Source: Bacteroidota bacterium
GTDB taxonomy: Bacteria; Bacteroidota; Bacteroidia; Palsa-965
DNA length: 34,469 bases
Assembly (NCBI GenBank): GCA_013289095.1
Contig: JABDAO010000021.1
Location: forward strand, 1-34,469
Direction: 5' to 3'
A program made the translations under genes and the position numbers. The notes under the pieces were generated by a model. That model was not told where the DNA came from and did not search any database. It was given only the letters and a program-made list of their open reading frames with translations. Positions 23,314 to 34,100 of the stretch are shown piece after piece. Each line of letters begins with the position of its first letter. Position 1 is the first letter of the stretch.

Positions 23314-24366
23314 TCAGTGCATAAACCCTTCAATTCCATGGCTCAAACTAACTACATTGCTGTAGCCGTTTTTCAACAAGAACTGAACCGCCTTACGGCT
23401 CCTGCCACCGCGCTGGCAATAGATGATGACCGGAATATCGGTTTTGATCCGGGCCAGGTTATTGGGTAGGCTTTTCAGTGGGATCAATATTCCCGACAGG
23501 TTACGGGTATCAAATTCTGCCTGGTCTCGCACATCAATAAGTTGAAACGGATCTCCTGAATTCATTTTCAGGCGAAGTGCATCGGCGTTAATTTCAGGGA
23601 TGGTATCGCAAGCTTCATCAAAGGGAAGGATTGTTTTCAGCGCTTTGTTTTGTTCAACAGCCTGAAAGCTGAAGGAGTTGAATGAGGCATTCAGCGCATC
23701 GTATACCAGCAGTTTTCCGCTCAGAACGGATCCTGTACCGGCAACAATCTTTAGCGCTTCGGTAGCCATGAGGCAACCAATTGTGCCGGGCAGGATGCCC
23801 AGCACCCCTGTTTCAGCGCAGGAACCGATATCGTTTGGTTCAGGATACAGACAGCGATAGGTAGGGCCGCCCCGGTAATTAAATACGCTAACCTGTCCTT
23901 CAAATTGATAGATAGAGCCAAACACCAGTGGTTTTCCAAGGATCACACAAGCATCGTTAACCAGGTACCGCGTACGAAAATTATCAGAACCATCAACCAC
24001 CAGATCATATCCATCTAAAAGCAGGAGCGCATTGTGAACGGTCAGTTCTTCGGCAATGCTGTTGATTGTAATGAAAGGATTGAGCGCGCTGAGTTTTTGT
24101 TTGGCACAATGGGCTTTTGATTGTCCGATGTCGGCGGTATTGTAGAGTATTTGCCTTTGAAGATTACTCTCGTCAACCACATCAAAATCAACAATACCAA
24201 TGGTTCCGATACCGGCAGCAGCCAGGTATTGGAGCACAGGGCAGCCCAGCCCACCGGCTCCGATTACCAATACCTTTGCGTTTTTAAAACGAAGCTGACC
24301 TTGTTCTCCGATTTGAGGAAGCAGGAGATGGCGGCTGTAACGGTTTGATTCGGGTAAAGAAATCAT
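23314..24366 (-). CDS. thiF: ThiF-type sulfur-carrier adenylyltransferase fused to a rhodanese domain
   Basis: 350 residues. The E1-like domain (1-240) has the nucleotide loop VLVIGAGGLGCPV (33-45), the Arg finger in NLQRQIL, and the metal-binding aspartate in VVDGSDNF (D128). The likely catalytic cysteine is C183 in GSCAETGVLG. The C-terminal rhodanese domain (about 265-350) has QLIDVRDQAEF and the active-site loop YCQRGGRSRK (C317). It adenylates the C-terminal Gly of ThiS; the rhodanese domain probably supplies sulfur. The two CxxC zinc pairs of E. coli ThiF/MoeB are absent, with only C172 near that position. It is the last gene of the thiamine operon, seven bases after thiH. MoeB is an alternative by sequence alone; the operon favours ThiF. 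Confidence 0.9.
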   Translation of the reverse strand: MISLPESNRYSRHLLLPQIGEQGQLRFKNAKVLVIGAGGLGCPVLQYLAAAGIGTIGIVDFDVVDESNLQRQILYNTADIGQSKAHCAKQKLSALNPFITINSIAEELTVHNALLLLDGYDLVVDGSDNFRTRYLVNDACVILGKPLVFGSIYQFEGQVSVFNYRGGPTYRCLYPEPNDIGSCAETGVLGILPGTIGCLMATEALKIVAGTGSVLSGKLLVYDALNASFNSFSFQAVEQNKALKTILPFDEACDTIPEINADALRLKMNSGDPFQLIDVRDQAEFDTRNLSGILIPLKSLPNNLARIKTDIPVIIYCQRGGRSRKAVQFLLKNGYSNVVSLSHGIEGFMH

Positions 24367-24372
24367 GAACTT

Positions 24373-25536
24373 CTATTTGTTTTCGACTCGTTCTCTTTCA
24401 TTGCTCGGTTTCTGTCCTAAAGCCCTGTCCCAATCTTTCCACACCGGTTCATATCCTGCGCTGGTAATCATTTCGGCAATCGCTTTGGGCGAGCGATCAT
24501 CCGATATTTCAAACTGTTCGAGTGAATCCGCTTCCACGGCATAGCCGCCGGGGTTGGTTTTTGAACCTGCACTGATGCTCGTAATTCCAAGCTTGATGAC
24601 ATGGTCTCTGAAACGTTCGCTCTCACGGGTGCTGAGCGAGAGTTCTACTTCGGGTTTGAACAAGCGATAGGCACAGATGAGCTGTACCAGCTCGCGGTCG
24701 GTCATTGAAGTGTTGAATGCAATACGGTCGTGATGGCCTTTCTTTTCTGTTTCGATTGGCCGCAGACGCGGGAAGGAAATGCTGTATTTGGTTTCCCAGT
24801 AACGCTTTTCCATATAATCCAGGTGCAGGGCACAAAAAAAGGAATCGGTGCGCCAGTCTTCCAAACCTATTAACACGCCTAATCCAATCTTATGAAGATG
24901 TGCTGCCCCTGCCCGGTCGGGCGTATCAAGACGGTACTGAAAGTTTGATTTCTTGCCTTTGGGGTGATGGGTTTTGTAATTTTCGGCGTGATAGGTTTCC
25001 TGATAAACCAGTACGGCGGTGATACCTGCTTCAGTCAGTTGCTCATATTCGTGTTGTTCGAGCGGTTGTACCTCGATGGAGATATGAGAAAAATAAGGAC
25101 GGAGCACACCGAGTGCATGTATAAAATAAGGCATATCCACCTTTGCCGATTCGCCGGTAACAAGCAGTACATGATCATATCCCCATTCCTTCAATGCCTG
25201 GGCCTCGGTGATAAGTTCCTGGTCGTTCAGCGTTTTTCGGGCAATTGTGTTGTCCAGGCTAAACGCACAGTAGGTGCAGATATTCTGGCATTCGTTCGAC
25301 AAATAAAGCGGGGCATACATCTGCAAGGTATGCCCAAAACGTTTTGCGGTTGATTCATGGCTTAGCCTTGCCATCTCTTCGAGGAAAGGCAAGGCAGCAG
25401 GGGAGAGGAGGGCTTTGAAATCGTCGAGGGAGCGTTTGTCTGTGTGGAGGGCCCTTAGCGCCTCCGTGGTGGTTGTTGAGTAGATGCTTTTTTTGACATC
25501 CTCCCAGGTATAATTTTCAAACAGGTCTTTGAACAT
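24373..25536 (-). CDS. thiH: 2-iminoacetate synthase (tyrosine lyase)
   Basis: 387 residues from the ATG at 25536 (MFKDLFENYTWEDVKKSIYS, a usual N-terminus for the family). The frame also opens at an ATG at 25569 and a TTG at 25575, so the start is uncertain by up to 13 residues. The radical SAM cluster motif is NECQNICTYCAFS (C83, C87, C90), with LLVTGESAKV, VQPLEQHEYEQLTEAG and the C-terminal SAGSKTNPGGY. The enzyme cleaves tyrosine to dehydroglycine for thiazole formation. It replaces the oxygen-dependent ThiO, so this is the anaerobic-type pathway. It is packed directly behind thiG. Confidence 0.95.
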   Translation of the reverse strand: MFKDLFENYTWEDVKKSIYSTTTTEALRALHTDKRSLDDFKALLSPAALPFLEEMARLSHESTAKRFGHTLQMYAPLYLSNECQNICTYCAFSLDNTIARKTLNDQELITEAQALKEWGYDHVLLVTGESAKVDMPYFIHALGVLRPYFSHISIEVQPLEQHEYEQLTEAGITAVLVYQETYHAENYKTHHPKGKKSNFQYRLDTPDRAGAAHLHKIGLGVLIGLEDWRTDSFFCALHLDYMEKRYWETKYSISFPRLRPIETEKKGHHDRIAFNTSMTDRELVQLICAYRLFKPEVELSLSTRESERFRDHVIKLGITSISAGSKTNPGGYAVEADSLEQFEISDDRSPKAIAEMITSAGYEPVWKDWDRALGQKPSNERERVENK

Positions 25537-25578
25537 GGTTCTGTGCTTTTCAATGCTGACGCAATTCATTTGCAAGGC

Positions 25579-26349
25579 TTAGTCATTTAAAAATGCAGTA
25601 AGCGGACTGCTTGCATGAGCCGTATTCCGCACCGGGGCAAGCCTTGCTTCGTAGGCCATACGTCCGGCTTCCACCGCCAGTTTAAATGCCAGGGCCATCT
25701 GTACCGGGTTTTCAGAAGAAGCAATGGCTGTGTTTACGAGCACGGCATCGGCGCCCATTTCCATGGCGGCAGCGGCATGCGAAGGGCTCCCGATACCTGC
25801 ATCGACAACAACAGGCACCCTGCTTTGTTCAATAATGATTTCCAGAAAATCAACCGTTTTTAATCCTTTGTTACTTCCAATGGGTGAGCCTAAAGGCATG
25901 ACGGCGGCCACTCCCGCATCCTCCAGCCGTTTGCACAATACCGGATCGGCATGAATATAGGGCAAGATGATAAAGCCCAGTTTTGCAAGGGTCTCGGAGG
26001 CTTTCAATGTTTCTACTGCATCGGGCATCAGGTATTTCGGGTCAGGATGTATCTCCAGCTTCAGCCAGTTTGTACCAAGCGCTTCGCGGGCGAGTTCGGC
26101 GGCATACACGGCTTCTTTTGCATTGCGTGCCCCTGAAGTGTTTGGGAGCAGGTTAAACTGGTTGTCGTCAAGAAACGAAAGAATGTCGGTCTCTTTTTTA
26201 TGCAGGTCAACACGTTTTAGCGCTACCGTAACCAGCTCCGACCCCGAGGCCAGCAAGGCTTGGCGCATGACGGAGCCTGCGCTGAATTTACCTGTACCCG
26301 TAAAGAGACGTGAGTTGAATTCCTTTCCGGCTATCGTTAACGTTTTCAT
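25579..26349 (-). CDS. thiG: Thiazole synthase
   Basis: 256 residues, full family length, TIM barrel. Diagnostic stretches are [38 protein letters not shown], and [17 protein letters not shown] with the Schiff-base lysine K97. [21 protein letters not shown] and [13 protein letters not shown] complete the phosphate site. It condenses 1-deoxyxylulose 5-phosphate, dehydroglycine (from ThiH) and ThiS thiocarboxylate. It lies 63 bases after thiE and directly before thiH. Confidence 0.97.
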   Translation of the reverse strand: MKTLTIAGKEFNSRLFTGTGKFSAGSVMRQALLASGSELVTVALKRVDLHKKETDILSFLDDNQFNLLPNTSGARNAKEAVYAAELAREALGTNWLKLEIHPDPKYLMPDAVETLKASETLAKLGFIILPYIHADPVLCKRLEDAGVAAVMPLGSPIGSNKGLKTVDFLEIIIEQSRVPVVVDAGIGSPSHAAAAMEMGADAVLVNTAIASSENPVQMALAFKLAVEAGRMAYEARLAPVRNTAHASSPLTAFLND

Positions 26350-26412
26350 GAGTCTGCTGTTGTTTCGATTGTTTTGTAATAAGGCGGTTGTTCTACCTTG
26401 GTATTCAATGCA

Positions 26413-27057
26413 TCAGGAACGAACCCCTGAAAGGATTGCCTTCTGAAGCGCTTTCAGAAATTGCCGTGCAGCATCTGCCGGATCCTTGCTCAGGTTGATG
26501 GCCGATGAAACAGCGATGCCATGCATGCCTATGTTCATCAAGTCCTGCACATCGCCTACCCGTATTCCGCCTATGGCAATAATTGGCAAGCCGTCTGTGC
26601 CGGCCTGTTCGAGGAGGGAAGCATATCCCTCACACCCCAGTATCGGGCTCAGGTTCTGTTTCGTTTCGGTGAACCTGAAGGGGCCCAGGCCAATATAATC
26701 GGCAGAACTTTCCTCGATGCGTTCGATGTCCTGAAACGTATTTGCCGTTGCCCCGATCAGGGCATCTTTTCCAAGAATATGGCGGGCTTCTTCAATGGCC
26801 ATGTCTGTTTTTCCGAGGTGAACACCATCGGCCCCGATCCGGGCTGCCAGCAGAACACGGTCATTCATGATCAACCGTGCCCCATACGCCTTGCATACTT
26901 TAAGTGTCTCGGTTGCTTCGGCCAGACAGGCTTCATCTGATTTGTCCTTCATCCGAAACTGTACCCATTTCACACCGCCTTTACAAGCCAGGGCAGCAAG
27001 TTCGGCATGACTCCGTCCGGAGACATCCTGGGTAATGTAATGCAGATGAGCGATCAT
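26413..27057 (-). CDS. thiE: Thiamine-phosphate synthase
   Basis: 214 residues. The active-site set of ThiE is complete: VQFRMKDKS (R35, K37), LIMNDRVLLAARIGADGVHLG (N65, D66), GLGPFRFTETK for the pyrophosphate loop, and IAIGGI. It joins HMP-PP and the thiazole phosphate to thiamine phosphate. It is 12 bases behind thiD. A second, more divergent ThiE/TenI-like gene lies upstream of the riboswitch; this copy has the canonical catalytic residues and is the likely synthase. Confidence 0.95.
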   Translation of the reverse strand: MIAHLHYITQDVSGRSHAELAALACKGGVKWVQFRMKDKSDEACLAEATETLKVCKAYGARLIMNDRVLLAARIGADGVHLGKTDMAIEEARHILGKDALIGATANTFQDIERIEESSADYIGLGPFRFTETKQNLSPILGCEGYASLLEQAGTDGLPIIAIGGIRVGDVQDLMNIGMHGIAVSSAINLSKDPADAARQFLKALQKAILSGVRS

Positions 27058-27069
27058 CGTTTTCGGTGT

Positions 27070-27849
27070 TTAATGAGCAGTATATGCAATGTCTTCCATG
27101 GCATGGTATCCGAGTAAACTGTCGTTGCTTTCGAGCACACGCAAGGTATAATCTTTGGCAAGCAGACATGCCTTTTCAAGCACAGCTCCCTTGGCCAGCC
27201 AGGCTGTGATTGCCGCAGAGAGCACACAGCCGGACCCATGTTTGGGTTTGACGTCAAACGTCCGTCCTCCAAACGAGATGCGTTTACCTTGTTTGTGGTA
27301 CAGGAAATCTTCGCCCGTTTTTTTTGCGTGGTGACCGCCTTTCAGAAATACGTTGCAATACCGGCTTAATTCGGTGGCATTCTGTTCTGCCGCTCCCGAT
27401 TCGCCGAGTTCCACGGCTTCGGGGATGTTAGGGGTAATGAGGAACAGTTCTGTGCAGAGTTCCTGAAGAAGCTCGGTTCCAGGTTTTGAATGGAACTCAA
27501 AACCTGCGCTCGCTTTCAGGATGGGGTCCCAGATTATTTGGATCTCGGGAACCGTTTTTTTGATTTTTCGGATTACCGTAAGGGCCGAATCCAGGCTTTC
27601 TATCAACCCTATTTTCACGAATTTGACATCAAACCTGTTAAGCAGAACAAGAACCTGCAACATGATTTCTTCAGCAGTTAGCCAATTCACTCCTCTGAAA
27701 TGCTGATCATCCTGGTATGTGATGGCCGAACAAACCCCCAGCCCATACACCCGGTTTGCTTCAAAGGTCTTGATATCAGCCAGGATGCCAGCCCCTGCGC
27801 TGGGGTCAAAGCCGGCGATGCTGATTACAGAAGGACGATTTGGTGTCAT
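27070..27849 (-). CDS. thiD: HMP/HMP-phosphate kinase
   Basis: 259 residues, ribokinase fold. It has SIAGFDPSAGAGILADIKTF (substrate and nucleotide entry), WDPILKASAG, TPNIPEAVELGE, and the anion hole KHGSGCVLSAAI with C208 and a downstream Ala-rich helix. It phosphorylates hydroxymethylpyrimidine twice to HMP-PP. It begins 21 bases after thiC in the operon, between the pyrimidine synthase and the coupling enzyme. Confidence 0.94.
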   Translation of the reverse strand: MTPNRPSVISIAGFDPSAGAGILADIKTFEANRVYGLGVCSAITYQDDQHFRGVNWLTAEEIMLQVLVLLNRFDVKFVKIGLIESLDSALTVIRKIKKTVPEIQIIWDPILKASAGFEFHSKPGTELLQELCTELFLITPNIPEAVELGESGAAEQNATELSRYCNVFLKGGHHAKKTGEDFLYHKQGKRISFGGRTFDVKPKHGSGCVLSAAITAWLAKGAVLEKACLLAKDYTLRVLESNDSLLGYHAMEDIAYTAH

Positions 27850-27870
27850 GAGTCGTTCTAGGATAAATGA

Positions 27871-29778
<1,908 letters not shown>

Positions 29779-29793
29779 TTAATTTGAAAATTA

Positions 29794-29997
29794 TTACCCT
29801 CCCGGAGTGGCATGTATTACGGTAACCGTATCGTTTTCGTGCAGCAGGGTGGTCGGCCAGTTTGCACGTGGTATAAGGCTCTCGTTAATTGCAACGGCAA
29901 TTCCTTTCTGTTCCTGAAGGTGTATCATAGAAAGCAGTTCCATGAGATTTTTGGAATCTGCAAGTTTTAAAACCTCATGATTGACTACGACGTTCAT
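29794..29997 (-). CDS. thiS: Sulfur carrier protein ThiS
   Basis: 67 residues from the ATG at 29997; the open frame extends to 30033, but the family starts near MNVVVNHE. Ubiquitin-like fold with the diagnostic NES motif in IAVAINESLIPRANW and the C-terminal Gly-Gly tail (VIHATPGG) that is adenylated by ThiF and thiocarboxylated. It is the first gene after the TPP riboswitch, 30 bases before thiC. Confidence 0.95.
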   Translation of the reverse strand: MNVVVNHEVLKLADSKNLMELLSMIHLQEQKGIAVAINESLIPRANWPTTLLHENDTVTVIHATPGG

Positions 29998-30120
29998 ACC
30001 TGGATCAGTAGACCTGTGCCTTCCCCGATGCACGAGATCAGGGAATGAAGCAAAAGGGTTAATCAGAAAATAATAAGGGGAAGGATTGTACGCCCGGATG
30101 GGAATTCACCACTGGAATTC

Positions 30121-30205
30121 TACTTTTCCCTTCGCAGGCATGATCCTGTTCAGGTTCCGAGGGTATTATCTCAGCCTTCCGTTTCAGGAAGACACCCCTA
30201 AAGTA
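30121..30205 (-). ncRNA. TPP riboswitch (THI element)
   Basis: On the minus strand the consensus order is clear: AGGGGTG after the P1 strand, CTGAGA at 30174-30169, ACCC, then GAACCTGAACAGGATCATG and GCCTGCGAAGGGA. P1 forms between TACTTT (30205-30200) and AAAGTA (30126-30121). A hairpin with GAATTC arms (30102-30120) abuts P1 and may belong to the expression platform. It should shut down thiSCDEGHF when thiamine pyrophosphate is abundant. Confidence 0.97.
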
Positions 30206-30223
30206 TTCGATTTTACGAATGAT

Positions 30224-30252
30224 CAAATTTACAGAAATTCCATCATCCCAAA
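30224..30252 (-). promoter_or_regulatory. Promoter of the thiamine operon
   Basis: On the minus strand, an exact -7 box TAAATTTG (30231-30224) lies 17 bases downstream of a TTTG (30252-30249). The spacing is slightly short of the usual 19-21. Transcription would start near 30217, about 12 bases before riboswitch P1, so the riboswitch has its own promoter between the TenI-like gene and thiS. Confidence 0.5.
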
Positions 30253-30283
30253 GGAATCAAGCTGTTTATTTTTAAGAAGTGTC

Positions 30284-30916
30284 TCAACCGGTTTGATCGT
30301 TCGGTAAACAGGATGTTTTGAGGATACAGGTCAATAAGCGGAAAGCCTCCAAGGGGGCATTTGCTTTCCAGACTGCGCCGCACACGGCTGCACCGGCAAA
30401 GCCAAGGCTTTGTACCTGGGATAGATTTGACGCTTGGATCCCTCCCAGGGCAACCACTGGGAGGGATCCCGTTTTACGCCAAGTGAGAAAGCTTTTTAGT
30501 TCATCCTTACTGAATGAAGGCTGAAGACCTGGTTTGCTGATACTTGCAAAGACAGGACTAACAAATACATACCTAAATGGTCTGGTTTCGGCTTCAAGCT
30601 CTTGGAGTGAATGAAAAGATGCCGAAATGGGTGGAGAGGAGGGAAGGCTGGTATATTCAGGTAATTTTTTTGTGTATTCGGTGAGGTGTATACCCTTTAA
30701 CCCAAACTCCGAAAAAAGGGAGTAATGTGTATGAATTACAATTCGGGAATGAAAGGCTGCTGGGATAGAGGCAATAATCCTTCGGAATGGCTCCTTCTTC
30801 AGGATCTTGCTCCGCAGGTGCAGGGTTTCCAACCCGGCTTCGAAAAAGTGGCTCAGGGTGGTGGTTCTGCTGTTTATTTCCTCAGCGGTACAAATAAGGA
30901 TGAGTGGTATGGTCAT
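30284..30916 (-). CDS. TenI/ThiE-like protein
   Basis: About 210 residues from the ATG at 30916; the frame is open to 31027, but the family begins at MTIPLILICTAEE. TIM-barrel layout with ETLHLRSK (R and K kept), GIHLTEYTKK, SASFHSLQE, FVSPVFASISKPGLQPSF and VVALGGIQASN. The ThiE Asn-Asp pair is replaced (HTHYSLF), and the SPVF...SKPG loop is TenI-type. It is therefore closer to the thiazole tautomerase TenI or to the second ThiE-like gene seen in Bacteroidetes. It lies upstream of both the operon promoter and the TPP riboswitch, so it is outside that control; whether it has separate regulation is not visible. Confidence 0.8.
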   Translation of the reverse strand: MTIPLILICTAEEINSRTTTLSHFFEAGLETLHLRSKILKKEPFRRIIASIPAAFHSRIVIHTHYSLFSEFGLKGIHLTEYTKKLPEYTSLPSSPPISASFHSLQELEAETRPFRYVFVSPVFASISKPGLQPSFSKDELKSFLTWRKTGSLPVVALGGIQASNLSQVQSLGFAGAAVCGAVWKANAPLEAFRLLTCILKTSCLPNDQTG

Positions 30917-31110
30917 AATCCTGACAAAGTGATCTTCGGGAGGTTTTTTTGTTTGCAAATACCGATCAGAGGATTCATGTTCTGACAGGAAGTAAATACC
31001 CCAAGAACCATCTTTTCTCCTCCTCAAAATTAAAAAAAATCATATCTTTAAGCGGTTTTTGCTCAATATGAGGAACCTCCAACACTATTCATACAGGATT
31101 TTACTACATC

Positions 31111-34100
31111 ATGACATTTCGCTCAAACGTAACGTACGCTTGCTTTGTTTTTTTTGTTTTCTTATTCCTTCTCCCCAGCATCACGCTTCATGCCCAGGCC
31201 GGATGGACCTTCACTTTCGGGGGGAGGGTTCAGCATGCCGATGAGAAAGGTAAGGATCTCGACCTGGAAGGGGCAATCTGTACCGTTACTAAAGGAGGAA
31301 GCGTCTTCACATCGAGTACCACGGGCCGAAACGGGAAGTTCTCGTTTAAACTTGACGGCAACGCAGATTTTGTGATCTCATTCACAAAGCCGGGCTTTAT
31401 CACCAAGAGGTTCGCTGTTTCCACCCACAACGTACCCGATGAACGTGCCGAACATGGTTTCGGACTCTGGGATATTCAGGTTATCATCTTTGAGGCATAC
31501 CCCGGAATTGATTACTCTGTAACCAACAATCCGCTGGCCAAAGTGGTGTACAACCCTTCCAAGGATGTCGATGATTTCGATTTCGACCATGCCTATACCG
31601 AGCAAATGAAAGGTGCCCTCGATAAGCTGGAGGAACTGGCCAAACAGGCACGTGAAAAGGATAAGAATTTTGCTGCTGCCATGGCTGCAGGCGATAAAGC
31701 CATGAACGGTAAGGATTATGCCGGAGCAAAGGCCCAGTATACCGCTGCCTCCGGAATTAAACCAGGCGAACAAGGGCCCAAAGACAAGATTAAGGAATGC
31801 GATGATCAGCTGGCTAAGGCAGGCAAAGATGCCAAGGTAAATGCTGATTATCAGGCTGCCCTTGCAGCAGGCGATGCCGCCATGACCGCCAAGAATTACG
31901 ATGCTGCCAAAACCTCCTATTCACAGGCTGCTTCCCTCAAACCTACAGAAGCCGTTCCTCCTGCTAAACTCAAAGCCATTGCTGACCTCCTCGCTAAATC
32001 GGCTGCTGATCAGGCTCTTACCGACAAATACAATGCTGCCATTAAAAAAGGTGACGCAGCGCTTGCTGCCAAAGATTATCCTACCGCCAAATCGGCTTAT
32101 ACCGATGCCACGGGTCTTAAACCGGGTGAAGCATACCCCAAACAGAAGCTGAAAGACCTCGATGATCTGATCAACAAAGACAAGGCAGCCAAAGACCTGG
32201 ATGCAAAATATACTGCTGCCATCAAAAAGGGAGACGATGCTTTTGCAGCCAAAGATTATACAACCGCAAAATCGGGCTATACCGATGCAACCGGTTTGAA
32301 ACCCGCAGAAGCATACCCCAAACAAAAACTCAAGGATATTGACGACGCGATTGCCAAAGACAAGGTTTCAAAAGATCTTGATGCCAAATACCAGGCAGCT
32401 ATCAAAAAAGGGGACGATGCACTGGGGTCAAAAAAATACGATGACGCAAAAGCAGGCTATACCGATGCCACCGGTTTGAAACCGGCCGAAGCCTATCCAA
32501 AACAAAAGCTCAAGGACATTGATGACCTGATCAACAAAGACAAGGCCGCCAAGGACCTTGATGCCAAATACCAGGCTGCTATTAAAAAGGCGGATGATGC
32601 CATGACAGCCAAGACCTATGATGCCGCCAAATCGGGCTATACCGACGCTTCGGGTCTGAAGCCTGCCGAACAATATCCCAAAGACAAGCTCAAAGCCATT
32701 GCCGATTTACTGGCCGCTGATGCGAAAAATAAAGAAGCCAAGGCAAAGTATGATGCGGCCATTGCCAAGGCCGACAAAGCAATGGCTGCCAAAGATTACC
32801 CGGGTGCAAAAGCAGGGTATAACGAAGCGGTTGGAATCAAGGCCGATGAACAATACCCCAAGGATAAGCTTAAGGAACTCGATGCCCTGATGGCAAAGGA
32901 CGCTGAGGCAAAACAGAAAAACGAAAAATACCAGGCGGCAATCGTCAAGGCCGATGATGCCTTTAAAAACAAGAAATATGACGATGCCAAGACAAGCTAC
33001 ACCGAGGCCCAGGGCATCAAACCCGATGAGGCTTATCCAAAAGCCCAGCTCAAGGCCATTGCAGACCTGCTTTCTAAAGATGCCGCCGATAAAGCCCTCA
33101 ACGATAAATATCAGGCTGCTGTCAAGAAAGGCGATGATGCCATGTCGGTCAAAACGTATGATGCAGCCAAAGCAGCTTATACAGATGCCGGTTCAATCAA
33201 ACCTTCAGAAGCTTACCCAAAACAAAAGCTCAAGGAAATAGACGACCTGCTAAACAAAGACAAGGCCGCCAAAGAACTTGATGCCAAATACCAGGCTGCC
33301 GTTAAAAAGGGCGATGATGCCTTTGCTGGAAAAGATTATACAGCTGCAAAAGGTGGCTATACAGATGCCAGTGCTATTAAACCTGCCGAACAATACCCCA
33401 AAGACAAATTAAAAGCCATTGCCGATTTACTTGCTGCCGAAGCTAAAAACAAAGACGCAAAAGCAAAATACGATGCGGCAATCGCCAAGGCCGACAAGGC
33501 AATGGCAGCCAAAGATTATCCAGGCGCCAAATCGGGCTATAATGATGCGCTTGCTGTTAAGAGCGATGAGCAATACCCCAAAGACAAACTCAAGGAACTG
33601 GATGCCCTGCTTGCCAAAGACGCAGATGCAAAAGCTAAAAACGAAAAGTATCAGGTTGCGCTCAAAAAAGGGGATGATGGTTTCAAGTCAAAGAAATACG
33701 ACGATGCCAAAGCCGGTTATACCGAGGCAAGTGGAATAAAACCGGAGGAGGCTTATCCCAAGGCCCAGCTTAAGGCGATTGACGATCTGCTTGCGAAGGA
33801 TGTTGCTGATAAAGCCCTCAATGAAAAATATCAGGCTGCCCTTAAAAAGGGTGACGATGCTTTCAAGGCAAAGGATTATGACAAGGCAAAGACCGGTTAC
33901 AACGATGCACTCTCGCTCAAATCGGGAGAAGCTTATCCGAAATCACAGCTCAAGGCAATTGACGATTTGCTAACGAAAGACGCAGCCGGGAAGGCCTTGA
34001 ACGAAAAATACCAGGCTGCCCTCAAAAAAGGCGATGATGCTTTTGCGGCAAAGGATTACACGACGGCCAAAGCCGGTTATACCGATGCCAGTTCCCTGAA

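Noticed and set aside
31901-33973. Plus-strand ORFs of 63-106 residues in a second frame of the repeat gene
   Set aside because: They recur with the 180-bp period and are shadows of the Lys/Ala-rich repeat frame.
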